NCBI GenBank assembly: GCA_003568315.1
Contig: PWYL01000058.1
Location: 1 to 33,710 of the forward strand
From: Mollicutes bacterium
GTDB taxonomy: Bacteria > Bacillota_I > Bacilli_A > Izemoplasmatales > Izemoplasmataceae
Reading direction: 5' to 3'
DNA: 33,710 nt
Shown here piece by piece: positions 7,511 through 15,856 of this stretch. Within the stretch, counting starts at the first letter, position 1, and the number at the start of each line of letters is the position of its first letter. The notes beneath the pieces were generated by a model. It did no database searches. It was not told the DNA's origin and saw only the letters and a list, made by a program, of their open reading frames with translations. The position numbers and the translations under genes were made by a program.

Positions 7511-10500
7511 TCATACGGAGCTTTTGGTCTTGATCGCGCGTTTCGTCTCCTCGACATAGGCGTCGATGAGGGTGTCTTGTTCGTCGAAGAGCTCATCCAG
7601 GGCGCTTGTATGGTCAAGGGCCTCGAAAGGCGCTTCTTCGAGCTTTCCGACCACGATGCTGCCAAGGCGGTCGCACGCTTTCTGGAGCGATTCCTGCAGT
7701 TCCTTCTCGCGCTTTCCGACGATCTCTTCGAGATGTTCCTTGCGGGCTCGCTTGATGCGCGCCTCATCCTCGATCTTCCGGCTCACATCCTCGATCCGGT
7801 CGTCCAATTCGTCGGAAGCGGATTGCGCTCTTTGTTCGTGGTCCGCGGTGATTCTCTTTATGCGTCCGTTTTCTTCTTCGATGGCGGTCTTCTTTTCGGC
7901 GCCGAGGTCGTCCAACGCGTCCTGCATCTTCCGGTACGCCTTGTCATAGGCCTCCTGGTTGGCCTCCAAGGTGGTCTCGAGGGTGTTTTCGATCTCCTCG
8001 CGGGCGCTTTCCGCGTTCTCTTTCGCACTCTCGTTGATGACCAGCGCGTCGTCGAGTCGCTCGTCGACTTTCTTCTTCATGGCGTCGAAATGCTCGTCGA
8101 GACGTTTGCGTCTCTCATCCATCTGTTCGCGCACCCGCGTTCCCCGTGTTTCCCGTTCTTTCTTCTCGTCGAAGGCGGGAGCGCCGTTTTGAGCGATTTT
8201 TTTCTCGAGCCCTTCCAATCGTGCGAGCATCTCCTTTTGCTCTTTGGCGACGGGTTCGCGGCTTTCGGAGATTTTCGCGTCGTATTCTTCCTTTAGGACT
8301 CGCAAAGCTTTGTCGCGTTCCGATTGGATCCTTCGCCCTTCTTTTTCCAGGGGGATTCTTTCTTCCCGATGACGCTCTTGGGCTTCCTCTTTTGCTTTGA
8401 GACTCGAGTTCTCGGCGCGTTCGATGAGTTCGACATCGCTCTCCATGAGGGGGTAGAAGAGTTTCTCGAGGGTCTTATCGACATGGGAGGCATAGTCTTC
8501 GACCAGGGTGCGCGCCTTATCGCTCAAGGGGGAGAGGACATTCCGGATCCGGTCTATGGATTGGGTTTTGTGGCGGCGGAGCTCCTTGTCCGCCGCTTTG
8601 TGGGCCGATGTGAAGTCGTCGATGATCTCTTGGGCCTCTTTCTTGTGGTTCTTTTTCGACCGCTCCTTCATGGCGGCGAGCCGTTCGACGTGAGCGTTAC
8701 GTTTCTTCTCGTCGGGCATCTCTTCGGCGGCCTCTTTTTCGGCCAAACGGAAGAGGAAATTGTCTGCGTCCTGCAGCGTGCCACAGCCGAGTTCGATCGT
8801 CTGGACGAAACGCTCGCGGAAAGAAGCAGCCGCGACGGCGAGGAGTTCCTTCAGCGAGGCACCTTCTTTTTGCAGGCTTTCACGGTGGTCCTCAAGAGTG
8901 TCGAGGATTTCCTTCGCGCGCTCTTCGAGCGGCTCCAGACGGTTCCTCGCCATCTCTTTCACGTTTTCGATGTTCGCGTTGGCGTTTTCGGTTTCCCGCC
9001 GGAGAGCCTTGTCGATGAATCCGATTTGGCGTTCGTGTTCTTGTTCGAGGTCTTTCAGTTTTTTCTCGACGACGTCCGTTTTCTCGCGGTAGGCGTTTTG
9101 GAGCTCCCTTTCCTTTTCGGCGAGCTCGGATTCGAGTTTCCGTTTTGACCGCTCGATGGTGGCATCGATACGGTTCAACCGCTTCTTGGTCTTTTCCATC
9201 TCGAGTTCGAGGGCGATGCGTTCGCTCGTCTTTCCCTCTTCGTGTTCGGCTCGATGGAGTTCCGCGTCGCGTTCCGCCTCGAGCAGCCGGATTGTCTCCA
9301 TGGCATCGAGCCGCTCTTTCTCGAGCGCGTGACGTTTCTCGATTTGCGCCTTGTCGGCGACGTTCTGCTTTTTCCTGAGTTCGTGGCGGCAGGCGGCGAG
9401 TTCTTCGTCCCTTTTCTCTCCGAGTTCTTGAAGCGCGGCGATGCGCCGGGCTTTCAAATCGGCGAGGTACTGTTTTTCCTTTTCCACATGGAGGTGGTTC
9501 AAGAGCCGTTTCTCCTCGAGGGCGTAGTCGCGTTCGAGACGGGCGATGCGGATTTCGTGCTCTTTTTGGAGTTTCTTCATCTCGAGTCGCCACCGGGCCT
9601 CGCGCTTTTCAGCCTCGATTCTTTCTTTGCGGATGCGAATCTCCTTGAGCGCATCCTTGACATCGAGGAAATAGCGGATGTCATCAGCTTCCGCATACAA
9701 GGGGACGAGCGAGCGTGTGGTGTCGGCGACGGCTTTCAACCGCTCGGTTTCGAACTCGTAAAAAGCCTTGAAGAGGGAATGGAAAAAGGTCTTCAAGGCA
9801 TCCAAGTCGTCGCTCGGCGACTGCTTGTCGATATGGTCGCTCACGGCGGCGACGAGTTTCGGGCTCTGGTTTTGGAAGAGGTCGAACTTCCGTTTGAGTT
9901 TCGTCTGGTGTTCGTTGATGAGCTTCTCGTGCTGTTCGAGGGTCTCCTCGATGGTCTCGCGGGTTTTCCCCGCCATCGATTTGAACATGTCGAGAGTCTT
10001 TTCCACGGCGTTCTTCAGTGCGGCTGTGTGGTCTTTGAGGGCATTCTGCCTTTCGATGTTCAGTTCGATCTGCTTTTCCAATTCTTTGTCCGGCTCCTCG
10101 CCGCCTTCTTTGGATTGTTTTTTGGCGAGGTTGGAAAGACGGGTGCGTTCGGCGTTCACATCGATACGGAGCCGGTTCTGGAAACGTTCCTCATAGGCCT
10201 TGAAAAAGGCGGTGACGTCATTCAGGGACTGTTCGAAATCGAAAAAGGGGCGCTTGAGCCGCTGTTCCATCTCCGTCAGGAGTGTGGTGATCTCCTTGAT
10301 GGTCTTGTTCAAGTCCCTTCTCACTGTGTTGATGCGGTGCTGGAGAGCGTTGTCCTCGCGTTTCATGGCCGCCTTGACGTCCTCTGTGTTCTTGTCGAGG
10401 CGCTTTTCCAGCGGGCGGAAGGCTTTTTCTATCGTCTTTTCCAATTCCGAAAGGCGGCGTCTATCTTCCGAATAGAGTTTCTTCAGTTTCTCGAGGGCCT

Positions 10501-11005
10501 CTTCGAGAATCTCGCGGCACGCTTTCTTGTTGGTTTCGAGATTCTGTTCGTAGAGGTCGATCTTCTCTTCATAGACCTTGGTGCTCTCTTGGCGCTTCTC
10601 GTCGATACGGGAAATGCGACCTGCGATCTCGCCTTCGATCTCTTCGATTTCCTTCTTGAGAGCCTTGGCGGTCTTCTCGTGGTTGGCACTGATCGCCTCG
10701 AGCTCTTTTTGGACGTTTCTTTCCGCTTCGGTGATACGTGCGGTCTGATTGTCGATCTTGGCCGTATATTCCTTCTCGAGTTCGCGTTTTTTTCGTGCAT
10801 GTGTCTTCTCGATCCGCTGGATTTCGACCTGGTGTTCTTTTTCGTTGGTCTCGAACTCTTTCTGCGCCCGGGAGAGGACAGCCTCTTGGCGTTCTTTGAG
10901 GCCGTCGAGGGTGCTTTGGACGGGGTCGATTCGCTTTTTGTATTCGCGCTCGATCAAATAGAGCTTCTGTTCGAGCGTGGCGGCGCCATTCTTGCCTTTT
11001 TCCAT
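7511..11005 (-). CDS. Giant coiled-coil protein, 1164 residues, unknown family
   Basis: I do not recognise a family. From about residue 5 to about 1130 the sequence is nearly continuous heptad-type coil, very rich in E, K, R, L and A, with four Cys, one Trp (EARWRLEM) and no transmembrane or signal segment. Breaks with more hydrophobic or aromatic character occur at about residues 253-275 (PFFDFEQSLNDVTAFFKAY), 370-425 (DLFQNQSPKLVAAV, then FFHSLFKAFYEFE) and 722-760 (SFRERFVQTIELGCG). A glycine/proline break lies near 940 (AQNGAPAFDEKK). The C-terminal 40 residues are less coil-like and acidic, ending KTKSSV. There is no Walker motif, so it is not an SMC-type ATPase. The ATG at 11005 has a strong GGGAGGTG ribosome site; a start 10 codons upstream has none. 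It leads the two-gene operon and has its own promoter. Similarity in type to the 963-residue neighbour suggests the two proteins work together. Confidence 0.86.
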   Translation of the reverse strand: MEKGKNGAATLEQKLYLIEREYKKRIDPVQSTLDGLKERQEAVLSRAQKEFETNEKEHQVEIQRIEKTHARKKRELEKEYTAKIDNQTARITEAERNVQKELEAISANHEKTAKALKKEIEEIEGEIAGRISRIDEKRQESTKVYEEKIDLYEQNLETNKKACREILEEALEKLKKLYSEDRRRLSELEKTIEKAFRPLEKRLDKNTEDVKAAMKREDNALQHRINTVRRDLNKTIKEITTLLTEMEQRLKRPFFDFEQSLNDVTAFFKAYEERFQNRLRIDVNAERTRLSNLAKKQSKEGGEEPDKELEKQIELNIERQNALKDHTAALKNAVEKTLDMFKSMAGKTRETIEETLEQHEKLINEHQTKLKRKFDLFQNQSPKLVAAVSDHIDKQSPSDDLDALKTFFHSLFKAFYEFETERLKAVADTTRSLVPLYAEADDIRYFLDVKDALKEIRIRKERIEAEKREARWRLEMKKLQKEHEIRIARLERDYALEEKRLLNHLHVEKEKQYLADLKARRIAALQELGEKRDEELAACRHELRKKQNVADKAQIEKRHALEKERLDAMETIRLLEAERDAELHRAEHEEGKTSERIALELEMEKTKKRLNRIDATIERSKRKLESELAEKERELQNAYREKTDVVEKKLKDLEQEHERQIGFIDKALRRETENANANIENVKEMARNRLEPLEERAKEILDTLEDHRESLQKEGASLKELLAVAAASFRERFVQTIELGCGTLQDADNFLFRLAEKEAAEEMPDEKKRNAHVERLAAMKERSKKNHKKEAQEIIDDFTSAHKAADKELRRHKTQSIDRIRNVLSPLSDKARTLVEDYASHVDKTLEKLFYPLMESDVELIERAENSSLKAKEEAQERHREERIPLEKEGRRIQSERDKALRVLKEEYDAKISESREPVAKEQKEMLARLEGLEKKIAQNGAPAFDEKKERETRGTRVREQMDERRKRLDEHFDAMKKKVDERLDDALVINESAKENAESAREEIENTLETTLEANQEAYDKAYRKMQDALDDLGAEKKTAIEEENGRIKRITADHEQRAQSASDELDDRIEDVSRKIEDEARIKRARKEHLEEIVGKREKELQESLQKACDRLGSIVVGKLEEAPFEALDHTSALDELFDEQDTLIDAYVEETKRAIKTKSSV

Positions 11006-11050
11006 CCTTGCACCTCCCGACTTGGTGTATGACACACAATTCTCCCTATC

Positions 11051-11079
11051 ATTTTATCACAGGCCAAGCGCAAAGACAA
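11051..11079 (-). promoter_or_regulatory. Promoter of the giant coiled-coil operon
   Basis: Reading the - strand, a -35 of TTGTCT (11079-11074), a 17-bp spacer and a -10 of TAAAAT (11056-11051) form a good sigma-A-type promoter. The spacer ends in TGA, so the -10 is also of the extended TGn type. The expected transcription start is about 35-40 bases before the ATG at 11005. The leader holds a small inverted repeat, GTGT-N5-ACAC, on the + strand at about 11025-11037, which could be an operator. No other strong candidate lies before the gene. Confidence 0.7.
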
Positions 11080-11162
11080 CGCACGGGACGCCCGAAACGA
11101 ACATTTTGACGATTCTGCCGGTTCCCGGGAGAAGATCTCCGGATCCACGAGCGGTAAGACGG

Positions 11163-11190
11163 TTGTAAATCGCGTTCCATGGTGTATAAT
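11163..11190 (+). promoter_or_regulatory. Promoter of ruvB-queA
   Basis: TTGTAA (11163-11168), a 16-bp spacer and a perfect TATAAT (11185-11190) precede ruvB. The start of transcription would fall near 11197, giving a leader of only about 15 bases that contains the AGAGGTGAG ribosome site. It is divergent from the coiled-coil promoter, with the two -10 boxes about 130 bp apart. Confidence 0.7.
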
Positions 11191-11212
11191 CAGAAGAAGA
11201 GGTGAGTGACCG

Positions 11213-12220
11213 ATGAGCGAACGAATCGTCAGTGCCGACAAACAAAAAGAAGACATCGAGCAGATCCGTCTGCGCCCCGCACGACTCGACGAATACATCG
11301 GGCAGGAACGCGTCAAAGAGATGATGGCCATTTTCATCCAGGCCGCGAAAAATCGCAACGAGGCTTTGGACCACGTCTTGCTCTATGGTCCTCCCGGGCT
11401 GGGAAAGACAACACTCGCCAACATCGTCGCCAACGAGGTCGGAGCCGACATCAAGACCGCGAGCGGCCCTTCCATCGAAAAGAGCGGCGACCTCGCCGTA
11501 CTCTTGACGGACCTCGAGCCCGGCGACATCCTCTTCATCGACGAGATCCACCGTTTGCCCAGGGTTGTGGAGGAGGTCCTGTATCCGGCGATGGAGGATT
11601 ATGTCATCAATCTCATCGTCGGCAAGGAAGAGACTTCGAAAGCCATCCGCCTCGACCTTCCGCCTTTCACGCTGATCGGGGCGACGACACGTTATGGTGA
11701 CCTCACCGCGCCCTTGCGCGACCGATTCGGCGTGGTACACAAACTCGAATACTACGACGAAGACGCCCTCGCGAAAATCTGTGCGCGGACAGCGAAAATC
11801 TATGGTGCGAACATCGACAAACAAGCGATCGGCGAAATCGCCAAACGGAGCCGCGGCACCCCCAGGATTGTGAACCGCATCTTCCGGAGGGTCCGCGATT
11901 TCGCCGATGTCTTGAACGAGGGCGAGATCGACCTACCCGTCACGAAGAAGGCCCTCGACAAACTCCAGATCGATGCCATCGGCCTCGACAGCAAGGACCG
12001 CGACTATCTCCAAGGCCTCATCGAGGGTTACGGCGGCGGCCCCGTCGGTGTCGAGAGCCTCGCTTCCTCGATAAGCGAAGAGGTCACGACCATCGAGGAC
12101 GTCTATGAACCCTATCTCTTGAAACTGGGTTTCATCAAGCGCACCCCGCGGGGACGCATGGCCACGGAGAAAGCCTACAAGCATCTCGGCAAGTCCTATC
12201 AGGGCGGACTTTTCGAATGA
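11213..12220 (+). CDS. ruvB: Holliday junction branch-migration ATPase RuvB
   Basis: This is the AAA+ motor that, with RuvA, drives branch migration of Holliday junctions during recombinational repair. The 335-residue length is normal. Visible motifs are the RuvB N-terminal signature ([14 protein letters not shown], about 18-31), Walker A GPPGLGKT (59-66), Walker B LFIDEIH (107-113), sensor 1 in [10 protein letters not shown] and the arginine-finger region PLRDRFG. The C-terminal winged helix covers about 255-335 and ends with the familiar [25 protein letters not shown] pattern. The ATG at 11213 follows AGAGGTGAG. It overlaps queA by four bases (ATGA). In most Bacilli ruvA lies directly upstream; here the coiled-coil operon occupies that place on the other strand and no ruvA is seen in the window. 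Confidence 0.97.
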   Translation: MSERIVSADKQKEDIEQIRLRPARLDEYIGQERVKEMMAIFIQAAKNRNEALDHVLLYGPPGLGKTTLANIVANEVGADIKTASGPSIEKSGDLAVLLTDLEPGDILFIDEIHRLPRVVEEVLYPAMEDYVINLIVGKEETSKAIRLDLPPFTLIGATTRYGDLTAPLRDRFGVVHKLEYYDEDALAKICARTAKIYGANIDKQAIGEIAKRSRGTPRIVNRIFRRVRDFADVLNEGEIDLPVTKKALDKLQIDAIGLDSKDRDYLQGLIEGYGGGPVGVESLASSISEEVTTIEDVYEPYLLKLGFIKRTPRGRMATEKAYKHLGKSYQGGLFE

Positions 12221-13251
12221 AGACCAAGGATTTCCGCTACGACCTCCCGAAGCGTCTCATCGCGCAACGCCCGATCGAACGTCGCGACGAGTCGCGGCTT
12301 CTTGTGGTCGACAAGACCCGCGGGACGAGGCACCACACCCGCTTCAAAAGGCTCCACGAACACTTGCGAACGGGCGATGTCCTCGTCTTGAACGACACCG
12401 CCGTGCGCCGCGCCCGGCTCACGGGGCAAAACGAGAAGACGGGCGGCACCATCGAGGTGCTCCTTTTGCGCGAGAAGGAAAGGGATGTTTTCGAGGCCCT
12501 CGCCAAGAAAGCGAAGAAGGTGCGGAAAGGCACCCGTCTCGTCTTCGGCGACGGTCTTCTCAAGATGGAATGTGTCGGCATCGGCGAAGAGGGATTGCGC
12601 GACTTCCGTCTCGAGTACGAAGGCGATTTCGATTTTCTCCTCGAGAAACTCGGCGAGATGCCCCTGCCGCCTTACATCCACGAGAAGCTCGAGGATGCCG
12701 ACCGCTACCAGACCGTCTATTCGCAAGAGAAAAAGAGCGCCGCCGCACCCACGGCGGGGCTCCATTTCACAAAAGACTATCTCGGTTTCTTGCAGGAGAG
12801 GGGAATCGGGTTCGCGACACTCACCCTCCATGTGGGACTCGGGACCTTCCGTCCCGTGTCCGTCGAGAACATCGAGGACCACGAGATGCATGAGGAATAT
12901 TACGTCGTGAGCGAGGATGCGGCCGAAACGATCAACCGCGCCAAGAGGGAAAGAAGACGCGTCATCGCCGTGGGCACGACTTCGGTGAGGACGCTGGAGA
13001 CCGTCGCCACTCCTGAAGGAAGTATCGCGCCCGGAAGCGGCAGAAGCGATCTCTTCATCCGGCCGGGATACCGGTTCAAGGTTGTCGATTGCCTGTTGAC
13101 GAACTTTCATCTTCCGGAATCGACGCTGCTCATGTTGGTCTCGGCTTTCGCGAGAAGAAAGATCATCCTGGAAGCCTACAAAGAGGCGATTGAAAAGGAG
13201 TACCGATTTTTTTCTTTCGGCGATGCGATGTTTTTGACGGACGAACTGTGA
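12217..13251 (+). CDS. queA: S-adenosylmethionine:tRNA ribosyltransferase-isomerase QueA
   Basis: Transfers and rearranges the ribose of S-adenosylmethionine onto preQ1 at wobble position 34 of tRNA, giving epoxyqueuosine. It acts after Tgt. The 344 residues match the family (about 340-360). Recognisable blocks include the N-terminal [27 protein letters not shown] (about 56-68), [18 protein letters not shown] (about 176-186), [22 protein letters not shown] and [18 protein letters not shown] near the end. The start codon overlaps the ruvB stop as ATGA, so translation is coupled. The gene ends directly before a strong hairpin terminator. Its partner tgt lies about 7 kb downstream rather than next door as in many Bacilli. 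Confidence 0.97.
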   Translation: MKTKDFRYDLPKRLIAQRPIERRDESRLLVVDKTRGTRHHTRFKRLHEHLRTGDVLVLNDTAVRRARLTGQNEKTGGTIEVLLLREKERDVFEALAKKAKKVRKGTRLVFGDGLLKMECVGIGEEGLRDFRLEYEGDFDFLLEKLGEMPLPPYIHEKLEDADRYQTVYSQEKKSAAAPTAGLHFTKDYLGFLQERGIGFATLTLHVGLGTFRPVSVENIEDHEMHEEYYVVSEDAAETINRAKRERRRVIAVGTTSVRTLETVATPEGSIAPGSGRSDLFIRPGYRFKVVDCLLTNFHLPESTLLMLVSAFARRKIILEAYKEAIEKEYRFFSFGDAMFLTDEL

Positions 13252-13252
13252 T

Positions 13253-13283
13253 GAAAAAGCCGGGCGATAAGCCCGGCTTTTTC
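13253..13283. terminator. Two-way terminator between queA and the MFS gene
   Basis: A 13-bp perfect inverted repeat, GAAAAAGCCGGGC at 13253-13265 and its complement at 13271-13283, has the 5-base loop GATAA. The A-rich 5' arm and T-rich 3' arm make it work in both directions. It begins two bases after the queA stop, and its far arm overlaps the stop codon of the convergent MFS gene. Confidence 0.93.
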
Positions 13284-14556
13284 AAAGGGTCTTCAAGAGC
13301 GCATCCACTCGTCCGTTCATCATGATGAGGCTGTAGGGGATGAGGCTCAACGTGAAAAGGATGAGCGCCACGACGCCGAGAGGAAGCATGTCGATGGCCA
13401 CCCCGCCGATGAAGATGGCCAACGGGACGAGTCCGCCCGAGAGGGTCTCGAGGAGGGAAAGCACCCGTCCGCGGACATCGGCGTCGATCGCCCGGAGCAT
13501 CCCCGTGTTGAAGGGGATGTTCACCCACATGTTCGCGATGGCGAAAAAGAAACTCGTGGTGGCGAAAATCGCGAAAAAGACATGGTAGGGAAGGCCGTCC
13601 GTCGTCACGAGATGGATGAGGACGGCGATGACGAGATAGAAGACGGCTTGCACTGTCAAGCCTTGGCGGAGGGCGTTTCTGACGATGAGACGCTTGCCGA
13701 CCACTCCGACGATGAGACTTCCCGCGAGAACGCCTGTCGAGAAGGACATTTGCGCCAAAGAAAGATCGAGCGGTCGCCTTCCGAGTTCGAGGTTGAAAAG
13801 ATAGGGGAGCACATTCGCGAAAAGGGGCACGAACGTGAAATTCAACACGAGCACGATCACCATGAATTCCATGAGACCGCGTTTGGCCCGGATGTAGGCG
13901 AGGCCCGTCTTGAAGTCCTCCAGATAGGAAGGTCTTTCTTTTTGGGCTTCGGGAATCTCGAGGGGGACTTTCTTGTGCGGTGTCTTTATGAACGTCTCGC
14001 TCAAGGCGCTTGCGAGGAACGTCGCCCCGTTAAGGATGAAAATGAGCTCGATGCCGAGGAACGTGTAGAGGATTCCGCCCAGAAGGACACCGATGAGCGC
14101 TTGGACGCTGCCGATGATGCTGAAGAGGGCGTTGCACTGGTTGAGTTCCTCGTCCTTCACGATCTCGGGTCTGAGCGCCATGGCGGCGGGCGAGAAGAAC
14201 GCATGGTTCACGGCAAGGATGAAAGCGACTCCGTAAAGGGTGAAAAGGATGAAGGCGTCCTGGTTCAGGACAAAGAGGGAAAAGCCGGCCAAAAGGACCG
14301 CGATGCCGCGCAAAGCGTCCGTCGCGACGAGGATTTTCACTTTCGGCAGCCTGTCGACGAAGACGCCGGCGAGCGGTACGCTCAATGCTTGCAGGATGGC
14401 GCCGAACGCGAGATACGCCCCCGCCTGGAAGGCGCTTCCGGTCAAAGAGAGGATGAACCAGCTGATGGCGAAATTGTAGAAGGTGTTGCCGATCTGGCTC
14501 ACGAGGTTCCCGCTGAAAAGCAGGGTGAAGTTCTTGTTCTTGAAAAGGGATTTCAT
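13282..14556 (-). CDS. Major facilitator superfamily exporter (MFS_3 / MefA-like group)
   Basis: This 424-residue membrane transporter is probably a proton-driven drug or metabolite exporter. It begins NKNFTLLFSGNLVSQIGNTFYNFAISWFILSLTGSA, the pattern of the MFS_3 group that includes macrolide (Mef-type) and siderophore (EntS-type) exporters. The loop between helices 2 and 3 carries GVFVDRLPKVKIL (about 64-76), an MFS motif-A variant. About 12 hydrophobic stretches are visible, with a charged central loop near residues 195-220 (KTPHKKVPLEIPEAQKERP). The ATG at 14556 is preceded by AGAGGTG; a frame extension nine codons upstream has no ribosome site. An inverted repeat spans the start region. 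The substrate cannot be read from sequence. It is transcribed toward queA and shares a terminator with it. Confidence 0.85.
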   Translation of the reverse strand: MKSLFKNKNFTLLFSGNLVSQIGNTFYNFAISWFILSLTGSAFQAGAYLAFGAILQALSVPLAGVFVDRLPKVKILVATDALRGIAVLLAGFSLFVLNQDAFILFTLYGVAFILAVNHAFFSPAAMALRPEIVKDEELNQCNALFSIIGSVQALIGVLLGGILYTFLGIELIFILNGATFLASALSETFIKTPHKKVPLEIPEAQKERPSYLEDFKTGLAYIRAKRGLMEFMVIVLVLNFTFVPLFANVLPYLFNLELGRRPLDLSLAQMSFSTGVLAGSLIVGVVGKRLIVRNALRQGLTVQAVFYLVIAVLIHLVTTDGLPYHVFFAIFATTSFFFAIANMWVNIPFNTGMLRAIDADVRGRVLSLLETLSGGLVPLAIFIGGVAIDMLPLGVVALILFTLSLIPYSLIMMNGRVDALLKTL

Positions 14557-14578
14557 GACACACCTCTTTTCTGTGTCA
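14556..14578. repeat. Inverted repeat across the MFS ribosome-binding site
   Basis: TGACACA (14556-14562) and TGTGTCA (14572-14578) form a perfect 7-bp inverted repeat with a 9-bp spacer. The repeat encloses the AGAGGTG ribosome site of the MFS gene and touches its ATG. It could be a repressor site near the transcription start, or a weak RNA hairpin hiding the ribosome site. No adjacent TetR/MarR-type regulator gene is present. Confidence 0.4.
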
Positions 14579-14600
14579 CACACGATAAGTTTAAAGACAG

Positions 14601-14625
14601 AAACCGGCGGTGTCCCCGCCGGTTT
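14601..14625 (-). terminator. Likely terminator of the DUF2089 operon
   Basis: A perfect 10-bp stem, AAACCGGCGG (14601-14610) and CCGCCGGTTT (14616-14625), has a 5-base loop. On the - strand it follows the stop at 14660 by about 35 bases and is succeeded by CTGTCTTTAAA, which is moderately T-rich. It separates the three-gene operon from the MFS gene downstream. Confidence 0.6.
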
Positions 14626-14659
14626 CGACGGAAGTGGCTGTTTCTACTGGGGGAGAGAT

Positions 14660-15031
14660 CTACTCGATGTAGATTTCGACGGTGTCGCCGTCATCCGATT
14701 GGATGTCGACGAGTTTTCCGTCCATACCGGACTCGATCATCTCGAGGATGGCCTCAAGGTCGATGTCCATGTCGCTTTCTTGCAGTTTCTCGAGTTTCGG
14801 GATGCCCTTTTTCGATTTGAGGGCGACTTTGGCGAATTCGAGGGGGATCTGCACGTTGACTTTGTCGCCGTCGGAACTGTTGATGCGGATCTTGAACATC
14901 TTGAACGCCTGTTTCTTGGGCGGTTTGGCATCCTTCTTGTCCTCGAGGGCGGCGAGGAGATCGGCCCCCTCCTTGGGGGTGATCGTCTTGTTTTGGATCA
15001 TTTCGAGGATTTTCAGTTTCTCCTGGCTCAC
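14660..15031 (-). CDS. SHOCT-like domain protein
   Basis: This 123-residue protein is predicted cytoplasmic. Residues 1-30 (SQEKLKILEMIQNKTITPKEGADLLAALE) match the short two-helix SHOCT-like/YvlB-N module. A lysine-rich linker follows, then FKIRINSSDGDKVNVQIPLEFAKVALK (about 46-72), a segment common in such proteins. The C terminus is acidic (QSDDGDTVEIYIE). There is no transmembrane helix. I chose the GTG at 15031, eight bases after AAGGA. A GTG at 15040 overlaps the upstream stop as GTGA and is an alternative coupled start, but it lies inside the ribosome site. It is the last gene of a three-gene operon with a DUF2089 regulator. Function is unknown; in other Bacillota such proteins often accompany envelope-stress or DUF4097 genes. 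Confidence 0.8.
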   Translation of the reverse strand: MSQEKLKILEMIQNKTITPKEGADLLAALEDKKDAKPPKKQAFKMFKIRINSSDGDKVNVQIPLEFAKVALKSKKGIPKLEKLQESDMDIDLEAILEMIESGMDGKLVDIQSDDGDTVEIYIE

Positions 15032-15036
15032 GGGAA

Positions 15037-15405
15037 TCACTCCTTGAGAAGCTTCAGGGCTTCTTCGCTAGAGATTTCGCCTTTGGCGAGTTTGTCGAGG
15101 ATCTCGTCGCGGTCGCGTTCGTCGGTGTCGTCTTCCTCGACCTTGTAGCCCAGCGCTTCGATGGCTTCCTTCAGCATCTTCTTGACGGTCGGATATGAGA
15201 CTTTGAGTTCTTTTTCGAGTTGTTTGATGTTGCCTTTGTTCTTGATGAAGAGTTCGATGAAATAGAGTCTCTCCTTGGAGAGGTAGTTGAACTTGGAAAG
15301 CTGGAACTGTCCGCTGATTTCGCTGTGACAGTGCGAACATTCGAGTTTGGTCACGAAGAGGTCGTGGCTGCAGATGGGGCATTCGCCGATGACGTGCTTT
15401 TGCAT
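15037..15405 (-). CDS. DUF2089 family zinc-ribbon / HTH regulator
   Basis: This 122-residue protein looks like a small DNA-binding regulator. The N terminus has a four-cysteine zinc ribbon (CPIC at 9-12 and CSHC at 24-27). A helix-turn-helix resembling sigma-70 region 4 follows at about 40-85, with LSKERLYFIELFIKNKGNIKQLEKELKVSYPTVKKML in two adjoining halves. An acidic linker leads to a C-terminal SHOCT-like helix pair (DEILDKLAKGEISSEEALKLL). This order is that of DUF2089 proteins. The ATG at 15405 is preceded by AAGGAAGTGA. It sits between two SHOCT-like genes in one operon and probably controls that operon, although this is inference. Confidence 0.88.
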   Translation of the reverse strand: MQKHVIGECPICSHDLFVTKLECSHCHSEISGQFQLSKFNYLSKERLYFIELFIKNKGNIKQLEKELKVSYPTVKKMLKEAIEALGYKVEEDDTDERDRDEILDKLAKGEISSEEALKLLKE

Positions 15406-15418
15406 GGAATCACTTCCT

Positions 15419-15805
15419 TTATACGATTTTGACCGAGAGGCGGGCATCTTCCGAGTCGATGAAGACACGGGTGCCCCGGGCGTAGCGGACGAGGGCACGG
15501 ATGTCCTTGGCGTCCAAGCCGGTCTCTTCGAGTTGTTTTTCCATCTTGCTTCCAACGATGCGGACGAAGAGGTTCACGATACTGACGGGGATGGGAAAAG
15601 CGAAAAGGATTCGCACGAGCCAATTGATTCTCCGTGGTTCGTTGGGGAGCCGGATCGAAATTTTTACGAAGTGGGCCCGCTTGAGATTTTTCTTGTCGAT
15701 TCCCTCCGGTGCGGAAGGCTCATCTTCCTTTCCGAGGATCGCGTTCGCTTTGTCGAGGTCGATGCGACCCTCGTAAAGGTCTTCGAGGATTTTCACGGTT
15801 TCCAA
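15419..15805 (-). CDS. SHOCT-like protein with a hydrophobic segment
   Basis: This 128-residue protein opens with a SHOCT-like module (ETVKILEDLYEGRIDLDKANAILGK). A polar linker and a beta-type segment (HFVKISIRLPNEP) follow, then a hydrophobic stretch INWLVRILFAFPIPVSIVNLFVRIV at about residues 60-84, written here in one piece of family interest but only possibly membrane-associated. The C-terminal 40 residues are charged. The start is TTG at 15805, chosen because a strong GGAGGTGA ribosome site precedes it by about five bases; no ATG or GTG fits as well. It is the first gene of the operon, 14 bp before the DUF2089 gene, and lies about 50 bp from a near-consensus promoter. Its overall plan (SHOCT, linker, beta segment) parallels the third gene of the operon. 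Confidence 0.78.
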   Translation of the reverse strand: METVKILEDLYEGRIDLDKANAILGKEDEPSAPEGIDKKNLKRAHFVKISIRLPNEPRRINWLVRILFAFPIPVSIVNLFVRIVGSKMEKQLEETGLDAKDIRALVRYARGTRVFIDSEDARLSVKIV

Positions 15806-15856
15806 GTCCTCACCTCCAGAGTCGTGGGCTCGGCGGATTTGCAGGAATACACTGTC

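Noticed and set aside
7480-7767. N-terminal extension of the 963-residue protein overlapping its upstream neighbour
   Set aside because: The extension is serine/arginine-rich, unlike the rest. It lies entirely within the end of the other gene, and the internal ATG at 7479 has a ribosome site.
9242-11032. A 596-codon + strand open frame opposite the 1164-residue coiled-coil gene
   Set aside because: Same shadow effect of biased codons; low-complexity F/L/E/D product, no ribosome site, and it runs against the clear promoter and ribosome site of the gene on the other strand.
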